Below are positions 42,962 to 53,808 of a DNA stretch of 64,000 nt, one piece after another; position 1 is the first letter of the stretch; every line of letters starts with the position of its first letter. The stretch is from positions 676,625 through 740,624 of the forward strand of contig NW_008246070.1 in the NCBI RefSeq assembly GCF_000281045.1, read 5' to 3'. The translations under genes were made by a program, and so were the position numbers. The notes below the pieces were generated by a model. That model was given only the letters and a program-made list of their open reading frames with translations. It did not search any database and had not been told where the DNA came from. Source of the DNA: Saprolegnia diclina VS20 (lineage: Eukaryota > Oomycota > Saprolegniomycetes > Saprolegniales > Saprolegniaceae).

Positions 42962-43650
42962 GCGTCCGACGAAGCCCAAAGATTTGTGATGGCTTGCCTT
43001 CTCTGCTTTTGAACAGCTGTTGGTCAAAACTCAATTGAGTTTCACAAGCTAAAAAGCACATAAATTCAAGATTAATGTTTTTTTAGTTGAGTTTCAGTAG
43101 AACGGAGAAGGGCAATCTCAGAAAGGCCATCAGCGTGGCACTACCCGGGCAAGGGACGCGACTAAAGCTGCACTGCTCTCCATGCATGGACGAGGTGTCT
43201 GGCATCTTAGTGTTGACACACTGGTGACACCGCAGTTCGGTCAACCTCAAACTCAATGGAAGGTACAAGGAGAGCGCTGTTCCGAGCTCGGTCCGTAGGT
43301 ATCAAGCAATCGCGGGAGAAGCCGTCATGGGGATAAACGGTGACGCCAGGGTGGCTCCTTGCAGCGTGGCCAGGATCACTGGGACGGGTAATAAGTAATA
43401 TAACCTCTGAAAACAAATATGCCGACCATCTTGATACAGGCGGGTGCAGCGCCATCTTGCACCGCAGGGCTCCACGTCATTTCCATCGCCAATCACCGTT
43501 TCGATACCAGGCGGCATGCAGGTAAAAAACACTTTTACTTCTCGGTTTCTATTGATTTTGAATAATACGCAGCAAGGCTACCCACAAAGATCTCGCAGAT
43601 CCAAAATAAGCCCATCAAATCTCATCTAAGAAAACGGATTGCGCTGAGGA
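42962..43650. promoter_or_regulatory. Divergent intergenic region upstream of ABCC and PDZ-Rab genes
   Basis: About 690 bp, AT-richer than the genes, with no supportable coding exon. It separates the divergent ABCC gene (start 42961) and PDZ-Rab gene. An undetected first exon of the latter may lie at the right end. Confidence 0.35.
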
Positions 43651-43653
43651 TAT

Positions 43654-45248
43654 GACCGCGGTCCACGAAGCCAACCAGTGTACGTGGCAGACGCTGGGCG
43701 AGGAATGTGCTCACGCTGCTGCTAGTGCCATGGAAGGTGGCCTTCAGGGTGCAGTTCGCCTCGGAGAAGTACGGCCTCAAGTTCCACCCCGCCGCGCTGC
43801 CCGACACGGGTAACGGCGTCTATACGATCCAGCTCCTCGATGTGCCCATCTCGGCTGACCCCGCGACAAGCGGCCCCGCGCAGCAGTACAACGCGGCCTT
43901 GAAGCCGGAGCAGCAGCACTTGTGCGTCCAATGCCTTGCATTTCCACGGCTAATGGCGGCTATCACTAGAGCACTGCGCGCAGGACTCTATCTAACGCAC
44001 ATCAACGACACCAACCTGCTCAATGTGCCGTGCGAAGACGTCATCCGGCAGTAGGCCATTCAACACCAGCTTCATTCCGATTGTACTCATATAACACGCT
44101 TGTAGACTCACGTCGGTGCCGCGACCAGTCAAGCTGCGCTTTGTCGACGTTGAGGCCGGCGTCGTCACACTCAAGGAGCTCCAACAAGGTCAATACAAGC
44201 GCGACTCGTACTCGACGCAGCAAATCTCGGCGCTGCTGCAGGAAGTGGCTGTTGCTCCGTTGCCGCCACCGACACTGGTCGAGGTCGTCAAACCGCCGGT
44301 GCCAGCCGATGTTGTCAAGCCCAAAGCTGATCCCTCGCCGCCCAAGCGCGTCAACGTCGTCGCGCAGTCGAATCAAGCGGGCGCCCAACTCGCCGCTGAC
44401 CACGTGTACAAGCTCATCCTTCTTGGCACGACCGGCGTCGGCAAAAGCAGTATTCTCTCGGTCGGTATCGGCGGTGCTTCGTCCTACTCAGTACGCAGTG
44501 CAGCTTCTCCTCACCTCACCAAATGCAACGCGAGTAGGATCGACCAGCGGCGACGCTCGAGGCTGAGTTCGGCACCATGTACGTGTCCGACCCCGACCTC
44601 TCCTCGAAAAAGGTACGCTTGCATGACTCCACCTTGGACCTTTGCACTCATGGACCGAGGTAGATGATCAAGGCCCAGATTTGGGACACGGCCGGCCAAG
44701 AGCGATACCGCGCCATGACGCGGTCGCATTATCGACGGGCCGATGGCGCGCTGCTGGTGTACGATGTCGCAGACCCCGAGAGCTTCCAGAAGCTCGACGG
44801 ATGGCTCAAAGACCTGCGCGAGATTGCGGGCGACTCGATCAAGTCGATCATGGTCGTTGAAAACAAGGTCGACCAGCTCCCGGAGCGCTCGTCCGAGAAC
44901 GACAGTCGCCCGAGCCAGTTTGTCGACGCGAATGTTGTCAAGGCGTACTGCCAAGAGCACGGCCTCCTCTTTGCGCGGACGTCGGCCAAGATGAACTCGA
45001 CAGCGTTCAAGTGGGAAGGTCAACCGATCGCCGATGTCGTGAGCCACCTCCTCCTCAACGTTCATGCGACGCAGCTCGCTCGCGGCCTCCGGCAACAAGC
45101 CTCAGCACCGACACCGACGACACCACCCACGATTCCGTCCACCTCGGCAGCGGCCACACCAAGTCCTCTCTCGGAGCACGTGATTGTATTGCAAGATCGA
45201 TCGGTGCCGAAGAGCAAGGCCGAGTGCAGTACGTGTGCGTCGTCGTAG
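43654..45248 (+). CDS. PDZ-domain/Rab-like small GTPase fusion with C-terminal CAAX box
   Basis: The N-terminal exons encode a PDZ-like domain: WKVAFRVQFASEKYGLKFHP, GVYTIQLLDVPISADPATSG, AQQYNAALKPEQQ, YLTHINDTNLLNVPCEDVIR, PRPVKLRFVDVE. A Pro-rich linker follows, then a Rab/Ras-type GTPase: G1 LILLGTTGVGKSSILS, switch I ATLEAEFGTMYVSD, G3 AQIWDTAGQERYRAMTRSHY, G4 VVENKVDQ, G5 RTSAKMNSTAF. After a Thr/Pro-rich stretch the protein ends KAECSTCASS, whose last four residues (CASS) fit a farnesylation CAAX box. Introns lie near 43925-43985, 44053-44106, 44489-44530 and 44613-44664. The exact start codon is unresolved: no ATG is in frame with the first PDZ exon, so a short upstream exon (ATG at ~43652 or earlier) is likely. 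It should be a membrane-tethered, nucleotide-dependent scaffold or trafficking regulator. Confidence 0.8.
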
Positions 45249-45251
45249 CCG

Positions 45252-46554
45252 CTAAATCGTCGGCATTGATTTGGCGGGGGACGTCTCGGGTCGGAGGTTG
45301 CTGTTGAACTTGCGGCAGAGCCGACTGACGCAGAAGACGCTGGCGTCCGTCTCGAACGTCGGCGTCGCCTCTTCCATTAAGTTGCGGTAATTCATGCATG
45401 AAGCAAACGTGCCAAAGCCGAGGAGGCGCCTACGTGCAGATCGTCACCGAAAGAAGACGTCGCAGAAGGCGCACTTGAGCGCTGCGTGGCCTGCAAAGCC
45501 AGCGAGGATGCCTTCCATCATTGGCATCGGCTGCACAGGCGCGACCAAGACAGGCGGCATACTCCGGCTTCTGATGTGAACGTCGCTCGTCCGCGGCGCC
45601 GTCACGCCAGGCGCCTTGTAGCACTAACTTTTTGTCAGCGGCGAGGCAGAGCCCTATCGATGGGAATACCAGGAGACACGGCGTCTCGCTGCGTATCGAC
45701 GTAACAATGTGCCCCGAGAGACCGTCGTTGCCTGGCTTGATTGCGATCAGCGGAACGTTGAGCTCCAAGCAGATCTCGTTCACGTTGCGGATGATGGCGG
45801 TATCGGTCACGGCCAGAAAGGCCATGCGCAGGGCGTGGGTAGACGGGCGCGGGTGGGTGCCGCCCCAGGCGTGCCATTCGCCTGCGTTCTTGGCATCGAG
45901 GCGGACACCCTCAATGTCGACGCTCTCGTCGATCAAGCGCAAATTGGTCTCGACTTCTGCGATGCGCTCGTAGCCCACGTTCTGCGGCAGATAAAAGAGC
46001 TGGCTCAAATCTTCCGCCTGCACTTGGCGCGGGTCGTCATCGACCAAGTAGATTTTGCCAATGCCACTAAGCGTAAGAAAACACATGTCGTCCAAAGGGG
46101 AGATCGGAGGTCGCACCTGCGACAAAAGGTCTCGGCGATCGCACAACCCATGCCGTTGAGTCCCACGATTATGATCGCCATTGACCCGAGGCTCTACACC
46201 ACGAAGAAGGTAGTCGGCGGCTTTTGGAGAATGACGCACCTCGATCTCTTTGATGACACCTCGGTCGTTGTTGGCGAGGATGCGACTAGGCGCAATACCA
46301 GTGAGATCTTAGTGCTGCGCAAACGCTTCTACCTGTACGAGCCTTCGCGCTCGTCGATGGGGTCGGGCACGGTCGAGCGAGGGGGGCGCTGAGGGTGGTC
46401 GGCGCTCGAAAGCACCCGCACCGCTACAGGATACGTGTCGGCGCTCGCCTCTTGTTGAATGTGTACCGTTCGTGAGTTCGTCGACCGCGACCTTGATGCG
46501 GTCGACGCGCTGCGCGACGCGTCGATGGAGTTCGTCGTCCTTGTCGTCGGCCAT
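45252..46554 (-). CDS. ThiF/UBA5-like E1-family protein, catalytic cysteine apparently absent
   Basis: Spliced minus-strand reading: MADDKDDELHRRVAQRVDRI (start 46554), SADTYPVAVRVLSS.., SRILANNDRGVIKEIE|SLGSMAIIIVGLNGMGCAIA|ETFCRSGIGKIYLVDDDP, AEDLSQLFYLPQNVGYERIA, LAVTDTAIIRNVNEICLELN, GNDGLSGHIVTSIRSETPCL, VQPMPMMEGILAGFAGHAAL, and a last exon FGTFASCMNYRNLMEEATPT ending ..PAKSMPTI. The order matches UBA5, the activating enzyme for UFM1 (nucleotide-binding GxGGxG, crossover loop, SGHI). Where UBA5 has GVCAASLPTT, this protein reads PVLVAPVQPMP, so the catalytic Cys seems lost. Gly-loop changes (GLNGMG) and a reduced CxxC set are also seen. Likely a pseudoenzyme or a divergent adaptor. Stop to stop it lies 3 bp from the PDZ-Rab gene. 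Confidence 0.7.
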
Positions 46555-46746
46555 TTCAAGCGTCAGCAACGTCGTTTCACGCAGACCGGCCGCGATCTTA
46601 TATGTATCGGAGTATCAAGTTCGACCGAGACACGGCAGGCGGGGAGAACCTTGTCGAGGGATGGACCTTTGTGTTGCTCTGCTCTGTTGCTTTGTATACG
46701 ATTCAAGTTCATACGTTAAACTATTTCAACAAGACGAGGTAGACGG

Positions 46747-49034
46747 CTACGCCGAGAGGAAGCGGCTGATGCGCTCTTGCGCTTGGCGCAGTTTGCCATC
46801 GAGCGCGTACTTCTCGGTTAAAGAAACAGGAATAATGTTCGATCAGCATAGAAAAGAACGTTGCGGGAAAAAGATATGATGTTGTCTTGGATCGACTCGA
46901 CGAGCTCTTTGTTGGTCTTGTCCAACTTGGCTTGCAATTTGGCGTACTCTGCACAGTAGCGGCTCTATCCCAAATGCCTTTACCAAACGCAGTACCTTCA
47001 TCGTGGCGCGCACCAGCTTGTTGCAGCGCTGCTGCATGGGCAGTCGCCTGCTCATCGATTTTGGCTTGTAGCTCGAGCAGCCTACGTTCTTGCGCGGCCA
47101 GTGTGTCGGTCTGCCCCCGCGCAGCCTGCACCAGAGCCCTCAAGAACCAAAGAAGCGAGTTCGGGGTGTACCGATGTCGTCTCCTGGAGCAACGCGTTGA
47201 GTTTGTCGACGGTCTCGCCGAGGTGCGCGATGGTTTGGTTGCAGCCGTCGCGGATCATAGTCATCTACGTCGCACCCATGTAGATATGGCTGTGCGCTAT
47301 TCTCAAACCTCGTTGAGCTGACGCTTGGTGTCTTTGAGCGCTTGGAGAGCTTCGTGCCGCGCGCCCATGGCGTACATCGTGAGCTTGTCCTTGCGCACGA
47401 TCTCGAGGTTGACGACGGCCAGCTTTTTGATTTCATCATGAAGCTTCTTGGCCATCGCATCACGCTCCTAGAGCAACTTTGATATGCGAAATTTCCTTTA
47501 TGTTGTCTACCGCCTGGATGACGATGCGATTTCGGTCAAACTCGACGACCTCGTCACACGTTTTCTGTGTAATTTGGAGATGTTTAGTTTGTTTTTTGGT
47601 GAATTTTCTGTGTACCTTGTACATGTTGGTGATGAGGTCGACGTTGAGCCGGAGCTCGGACAATGCTTTGGCCGATGCCTGAATCGCTTCTTCGAGCTAT
47701 CGAGGTCCCTGTACATGCAAAAATGAATGGCAAAGAATCGACGGACCTTCCGAATGCGCGGCTCGTGCAAGTTGATACTGGCTTGGTGCGCGTCCTTCTC
47801 AGCCTCTAATTCACTCAGAACGTGCGCGTAGCTGTCGTCGAGCTGCGAGTTGGCCGCCGCGAGTTTGGCGTTGGCGATCTTGAGCTCGCTGATCTCCCGA
47901 TGCAGCTATAATACCGCATCGTTCATCGGGCTCTCGTATCGACCGAGACCTTTTGAATTGTAAAGTTGGCTTCGTCGAGACGAGTGCTGGTGCCTTTGCT
48001 CGCCTGCACTTCGTCGTCAAACGGCTACAAAGCTAGAACGAACTGTGTACCTCATTGTCAGTTGGTGCGGTCGATGTCGCGGCAAAGAGCTGGTGCACAG
48101 CGCTCGGCGCTGCCGGCGACCGCGGGGCCTCGTCCTTCCGCGGGCCGTGTTTTGGGCGGCCGCGCAAGAGGCTACTGCAGAGCTCGATGACCTTGATGTA
48201 CGATAGCATTCGTCAAGGCCCCTGCAATCGAAGCGCCATGTATATGCGCAGGCATCAAGAAGGATATGAATAGTTTGGTCTCGCGCGAGAGAAGCACGGA
48301 CGCGTGGGCATCAATCGTAAGCCCTTCGTCTTCGATCCTACGTGTGCTCCGTGGAGCTCTTGCCTTTGATGGACGAGAGAGGCGTACCCGCGTTCGAGGT
48401 CGGCGGCGCGCTTCTTCCGGAGCAAATCATCAGCAATTTTGCAGCATAAATCGCCTTTCGCCATCGTAAACTAGACACATACATCAATATACGCTTCGGT
48501 GAAGCAGCTCGTGACCTTGAGCATCGACTGAAACGCCGTGTCGGTGTCGCCGGCCTTCTCGACCGTCGATGGCTCTTCCAAGATAAGCTTAAGCTGTGCC
48601 TACCAGAATGGGTGACGTCGGGACCCTAGCTGCTGCACCGTACTGCATCCTTGTCGAGCTCCAAGTCGACGCTCGCGTTGTTGCTGGCGTCGACAATCTG
48701 CGCGCGCAAAGTCGAGAGCCGAAAATCATACAGGCTGCGGATGTCGGACCGCATCAAGTGAAACGGGTCGACGTCGCCCTACGCCAGCATGTGCATGTTG
48801 CCACTAGTGCTGCTACATAGAAGCGAGTACGATGCGAGCCACATCCAGCGGCGTCGGCGTTGCTGCGATCGAGTGCATGGCCTTGCTCGTCCGGAGCGAC
48901 TTGCACACGTGGAGCTGGGCGGCAATGTGGCCTGCGAGCGTGTTGACGTCCTCGCGCCAGTCGTTGACGCGCCCATGCAGCTTCTGCGCGTCGTCCTTGG
49001 TGCGTATGGTCGTCCGTGCAAACTCGGCGCCCGC
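46747..49034 (-). CDS. Coiled-coil protein, 5' part lost in assembly gap
   Basis: Partial. Spliced from the minus strand, reading away from the gap: AGAEFARTTIRTKDDAQKLH, VNDWREDVNTLAGHIAAQLH, GDVDPFHLMRSDIRSLYDFR, LSTLRAQIVDASNNASVDLE, AQLKLILEEPSTVEKAGDTD, KGDLCCKIADDLLRKKRAAD, SELKIANAKLAAANSQLDDS, YAHVLSELEAEKDAHQASIN, TQKTCDEVVEFDRNRIVIQA, AMAKKLHDEIKKLAVVNLEI, RQLNEV.., MTMIRDGCNQTIAHLGETVD, LLELQAKIDEQATAHAAALQ, ending EKYALDGKLRQAQERISRFL SA at 46747. It is nearly all heptad-like coiled coil, cut by many ~40-50 nt introns. It is divergent from the ODAD1 gene, so it may also belong to the axoneme; no family assigned. The start must lie within or just right of the N gap. Confidence 0.6.
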
Positions 49035-49538
49035 NNNNNNNNNNNNNNNNNNNNNNNNNNNNNNNNNNNNNNNNNNNNNNNNNNNNNNNNNNNNNNNNNN
49101 NNNNNNNNNNNNNNNNNNNNNNNNNNNNNNNNNNNNNNNNNNNNNNNNNNNNNNNNNNNNNNNNNNNNNNNNNNNNNNNNNNNNNNNNNNNNNNNNNNNN
49201 NNNNNNNNNNNNNNNNNNNNNNNNNNNNNNNNNNNNNNNNNNNNNNNNNNNNNNNNNNNNNNNNNNNNNNNNNNNNNNNNNNNNNNNNNNNNNNNNNNNN
49301 NNNNNNNNNNNNNNNNNNNNNNNNNNNNNNNNNNNNNNNNNNNNNNNNNNNNNNNNNNNNNNNNNNNNNNNNNNNNNNNNNNNNNNNNNNNNNNNNNNNN
49401 NNNNNNNNNNNNNNNNNNNNNNNNNNNNNNNNNNNNNNNNNNNNNNNNNNNNNNNNNNNNNNNNNNNNNNNNNNNNNNNNNNNNNNNNNNNNNNNNNNNN
49501 NNNNNNNNNNNNNNNNNNNNNNNNNNNNNNNNNNNNNN
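49035..49538. other. Assembly gap (504 N)
   Basis: Run of N. It removes the 5' end of the minus-strand coiled-coil gene and probably part of the divergent promoter shared with ODAD1. Confidence 1.
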
Positions 49539-49735
49539 TAGCAATGCATGTTGGTCAAGCACGCCTCTTGACGAGAGTGTAGGATCGAAAAGTGCAATTT
49601 GCTCCACACTCGAGGATTGGCTCGCGGATAGTGGTTTTTCATTGGATGCAAAGTGGTTGCATCTCGTCATCGGATTGGCCAGCAGAAAAATAGCATACTG
49701 AAGTTTCACAATTCTCGGAACCGACACGAGCAAGC

Positions 49736-51327
49736 ATGGCCGAGCGGGCGCGGCTCGGCGACGTCGGGGGCTCATCGACGCTAGGCGGCCGGGACTCGAC
49801 GTACCTCCAGGACCAAGTGCGGACGCTGCAGATCCAGGGCGACTACTATGCGCGCAAGGTCGAGATCGAGAAGCGTCGCGGCGACGAGCTCGACAAGCAG
49901 CTCAAGGTCGCCCACATCTCTTCTACGTGCATGGCGTGACGCCGACGATAGACGTACCGCGAGACGCACAACGAGACGCGCCGCATGATGAGTGCGAGCA
50001 CGCCGCCCGCGGCCAAGGCGCCGCTCGACACGGCGTCGGACCAAAAGTCGCTCCGCGTCTTGGAGAACCGGCTGGAAAAAGTGCTCATTCGCCTCAACGA
50101 AGCCGTGCGCCCGTGGCTATTCCGACTACGTACTTATATATCGACTAGTGCAACGCCAACAAGAAGCTCCGGGAGCAAATCCAAAATTTACGCCGCGAGA
50201 AGGTCCAGCAGCAGCAGATCCACGAAAAGCTCGATCGCGAGCTGCACACCAAGGCGCAGGACGTCACCAAGACGAGTCAGCTCACACAGAGCATCTTTGA
50301 CGCACGGGACCGCGCGCAGCGCCAGGTCGAGGCGCTCCGCGCGCAGGCAGCTGAGGAAAGCGCGCGCTTTGAAGCCGATTGGAACGAGCGCCGAGAGGTG
50401 ATCGAAGTCGACCGCATGACGATGCGTTCGATCCAGAACCACGGCTCCATGTTCGCACAATGCGACGACGAGGACGATGGCAGCCGTAGCAACGGAACGC
50501 CAGACGCCAAGCTTCGAGACGACACGATGAAGGCGTCGTGGCTCATTGCCGCCAAGGACGCCGACTTGCGCAAGCAAACCGAGCGGCTCAAAGCGTACGA
50601 AGACGGTCTCGCCAAGGTGCGCAAGAAGACAGGCATCAAGGACATTGGCGAGCTCGCGAGCGCGCTCCTCGCCGCAGAAGAGAAGAACTTTTCGCTCTTC
50701 AACATGATCAACGAGCTCAACACCGAGATGGAGTCGGTCGAGATCGAGAACAACCGGTTCCAGGACATGATCAACGAAGTGCAGGGCTGTGGCTCGGACC
50801 TCAACCGCGCACGCATCAAAGCGAGTCTCGAAGCGCAGATTGAAAAGTCCCATGTCAAGGCCACGCACTTTGAAGCGCGCGCCGCCGAGTCGAACGCGGT
50901 CATCGAGTCGATCAAGGCCGGCGCGATGAACATCTTTCACAAGATCGGCTACAACGACGAAGCCTTGCTCCAGCAGCTCAACTCGACCGGTCTCACCGAC
51001 ATCAACATGCTCAAGTTCCTCGGTATCATCGAAAAGCGCATCGGCGAAATCGTCCAGATGCACAATATCGTGTACACGCAGTCATCCAGCGGCAGCAAAC
51101 TCGACTTGACGCTCGACCTCGCGCCCCACAAAGGCCCCGTGAAGCGCGGGAACGGCAACCTCGGCGCGCACGAGTACCACCCGATGCCGCCGGCGGCCGA
51201 CGACTTTGTCGACGACGACTCGGACGACTCGGACGAGCTCATCAAGCCGTGCACGCTGGCCGAGATACAAGAAAAGGCGGCGGCTGCAATAGGCAAGCGA
51301 AAAGACAAGCCGCGCCAAAAGCGGTGA
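49736..51327 (+). CDS. ODAD1: Outer dynein arm docking complex subunit ODAD1/CCDC114-like
   Basis: join(49736..49906,49952..50104,50149..51327), 500 aa; introns of 45 and 44 nt keep the frame. The core is the ODAD1/ODA1 coiled coil: YLQDQVRTLQIQGDYYARKV, EIEKRRGDELDKQLK|TYRETHNETRRMM, SLRVLENRLEKVLIRLNEA|CNANKKLREQIQNLRREKV, HEKLDRELHTKAQDVTKTSQ. A second long coiled coil follows (FSLFNMINELNTEMESVEIE), then an acidic tail (FVDDDSDDSDE) with a basic end (GKRKDKPRQKR). This protein anchors outer dynein arms to doublet microtubules, so its presence indicates motile flagella, as expected of zoospores. Length and domain order match the family. Confidence 0.92.
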
Positions 51328-51563
51328 GTGTACATATACAATAATGCAACGTGAACACACCGTGGGTTGGTTGCTCAAGTTGCCATGTACCTGCGCACGC
51401 AGCGTCCCTAGCAGCATGCGTGTCGATTGCAGGCTTGGATGCTTGGATCAAGCTACACTGGTGGGCTTAGCTTGAAGGCGTTTCTAGTTATTATTCCAAA
51501 ACCGATATATTCTGATTCTGAACTATCGAGGTTAGGGTCCTACTGTACACGTCGGGTGGTCGA

Positions 51564-53267
51564 CTAGGCTTCGTCGTCGTACGCGACCGTCGACGCGGGC
51601 TCGATGTGGCTCATGAAGACATGCTGGATACAAGGTGCCAAGCGCTGAAACGCCTCTCGAACAGTCTCGGGTTGGAATACATTGTCCTGGAGGTTCAACT
51701 CGTCGATCAGATGCGCGTCCGACGACCACTTGAGCTGCGATGCCTTGCGCTTGCGTCCGGACGTGGCTGCTACAAGGCTACGGAGCCCGTCGTCGCTGAG
51801 TAAGTTGCCGCGCAGATCCACGGCCTCAAATGGCACCAACGCCGCGCGCTGTACTAGCGCGCAGAAGACAGCGACTGCCCCTTGGTTCCGCAGCCGGTTC
51901 TCGCCGAGCGATAGGCGTCGCAGCGTGCGATTGGACGCCAACGCAACCAGAAACGGTGATGGCGGCGTGTCACCAAGACCGATCGAGCTCAGGTGAAGCG
52001 TGTGGACGACCGTGTTGCTCGCGATGAAGGCACTCAATTCCGTCCCAAACGCAGGGCCAACGAAGTTGCGACTGAGATTGAGCGTCGCGATGTGGGCTTG
52101 GGTCGTAATCGCTGGCAAGAGCACCGCCGCGCCGACGTCCGTGATGGTGCAGTTGACGAGGTAGAGCGCTGTCAAGTTGGTCAAGTGCGGCAAGACGTCC
52201 GTTGCCAACTGAGACGCCCCAGCGTCGCCCAGTTCGTTGCTGCTCAGATCCAACGACAGCAGCTGGCGGCAATGCGCGACGGGACCGATGTTGGTGAGGC
52301 AGTTGTGCGCCAGTGACACGTGCTTGAGATTCGACGGTTCCGTCAAGTCGTCAAGCGCTTCGTCTTCGAGCTCGTTGAACTGCAGCACGAGGGTATCAAG
52401 CGCGCGACTGCCGCAGGCGACAAGCGCATTGACGCCGGCAACGTCCGTGACCGAGTTGTTGAGGCGCAGACGGCATAACCTCGAGCCGCCATCACGTTGA
52501 AAAGACGCCACAATCTCTCGAAGCGCTATCGGCGACATCTTGACGGACGAGAAACCAAGCACATCGATGGGGTGGCCACGCCGCCGAGCCATCGCCGCAA
52601 GGAGCGGCGCGACAGTGGGCAGCTTGCTGTGAAGAAGACAGACCTCGCGCAGCGCTGGCAGCGTCTCAATGAGCTCGCTTAGAAGGCGCCATAGGTCGTC
52701 CGAGACCTGGGCGTGGTGCAGCTCGAGGCGCTCGATGCTGGGCAGCGACAAAAGCACGTCGACGTTGGCGCGCGTCATTTCCCGTCCGCGAACCTTGACC
52801 TGGTGGACGACACCGCTGAAGAGGGCAAGTGGAACGTCGTCAGCGCTCGCTGCGGCGCCGGCGACGTGGTCCATATCGTGCTCGACGAGCCGCTTCCGGA
52901 ATTGGTGCTCCCAGTACGCGCGCCGGTAGCACGTGGTGACCCGCGTTGTGGCAATGAACGTCGTCGCCTCGGACGCGTTGTCAAAGTACTTGCTCGAGTC
53001 CAGCTTGTGGTTGAGGCTCCGGACATCGCGGCGAATGCGCTCTCGCCACTGTGCTTGCAGTGCTTCCAGGAGGGCAACGGCGTCGTCGGGACAGGCCGAC
53101 GGCAGCGCGAGCTCGAACTTGCGCAGTCTCTTTGCCGACATGTGTGCCCAGACGCGCTCGATGGCCTCGGTTGGCAGCCATGCCACTGCGGCCGCGATCT
53201 CGTCGACAGCGCAGCTCGCAGCGGCTTGCGTGGCGCAGAGCTCAACCAGCGACGGCGTGCCAAGCAT
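51564..53267 (-). CDS. Leucine-rich repeat protein (ribonuclease-inhibitor type)
   Basis: Single exon. I take ATG 53267 (MLGTPSLVELCATQAAASCA) as start; an upstream ATG at 53315 would add 16 residues. The N-terminal ~170 residues are helical without a clear domain. From ~190 onward there are about 10-12 RI-type LRRs, e.g. LPSIERLELHHAQVSDDLWR, SNLKHVSLAHNCLTNIG, RQLLSLDLSSNELGDAGASQ, LTNLTALYLVNCTITDVGAA, AHIATLNLSRNFVGPAFGTE, NRTLRRLSLGENRLRNQGAV, PFEAVDLRGNLLSDDGLRSL, LIDELNLQDNVFQPETVREA. It carries no signal peptide or TM segment that I can see. A binding scaffold; partner unknown. Confidence 0.9.
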   Translation of the reverse strand: MLGTPSLVELCATQAAASCAVDEIAAAVAWLPTEAIERVWAHMSAKRLRKFELALPSACPDDAVALLEALQAQWRERIRRDVRSLNHKLDSSKYFDNASEATTFIATTRVTTCYRRAYWEHQFRKRLVEHDMDHVAGAAASADDVPLALFSGVVHQVKVRGREMTRANVDVLLSLPSIERLELHHAQVSDDLWRLLSELIETLPALREVCLLHSKLPTVAPLLAAMARRRGHPIDVLGFSSVKMSPIALREIVASFQRDGGSRLCRLRLNNSVTDVAGVNALVACGSRALDTLVLQFNELEDEALDDLTEPSNLKHVSLAHNCLTNIGPVAHCRQLLSLDLSSNELGDAGASQLATDVLPHLTNLTALYLVNCTITDVGAAVLLPAITTQAHIATLNLSRNFVGPAFGTELSAFIASNTVVHTLHLSSIGLGDTPPSPFLVALASNRTLRRLSLGENRLRNQGAVAVFCALVQRAALVPFEAVDLRGNLLSDDGLRSLVAATSGRKRKASQLKWSSDAHLIDELNLQDNVFQPETVREAFQRLAPCIQHVFMSHIEPASTVAYDDEA

Positions 53268-53808
53268 GAGGAGGTGTTTTAAACACAGTGTGTAGCCTAG
53301 GATAAAAACACGCAACTGGACGCCAACGGGTTTGCCGTGGGGTCCTGGTTTCCAAACGCAACAAAACTACAAACTAGATGTGGTCAACTACTGATACCTA
53401 GATAGCATTGTATGCAGTAGTGAGCGAAAGACTGGTACACTCCGTTGAATTGAAAAAATCTGGTGAAAACGATACCAAACTCGCTCCTTGTGAGGTGCGA
53501 CTACCTCCCAAACGTAGGGGCTGGTCTGTGAACACTAGATACACGCCGCTTCCTTTCTACTAGGGTCTCGAAACTCTTGATGGACCCTTGCTTTCTATGG
53601 CGTTCGTCGGTCTTCAGCGTCGTGCAAGCGCTGAGCACGTCCACGAGACTCAAGAGTGATGTTCATGAACGAATGCATGTGGCTAGGATCCCCAGTGGAA
53701 CGTTCCAGTCTTGGTTCCATTGATGTTGACACGCTGACATTGCAATCGTCCGTCGGACAATTCTGTCATAGGCACTGTGTGAGCACAAGCCACTCTTGAG
53801 TTTGCATC
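53268..53808. promoter_or_regulatory. Divergent spacer between LRR gene and ABCC copy 2
   Basis: About 540 bp between two divergent start codons, AT-rich in the middle (53390-53480). No coding exon or named element recognised. Confidence 0.35.

Noticed and set aside
48779-49775. Open frames running through the N gap
   Set aside because: They exist only because N positions cannot create stops; the gap length may be arbitrary.
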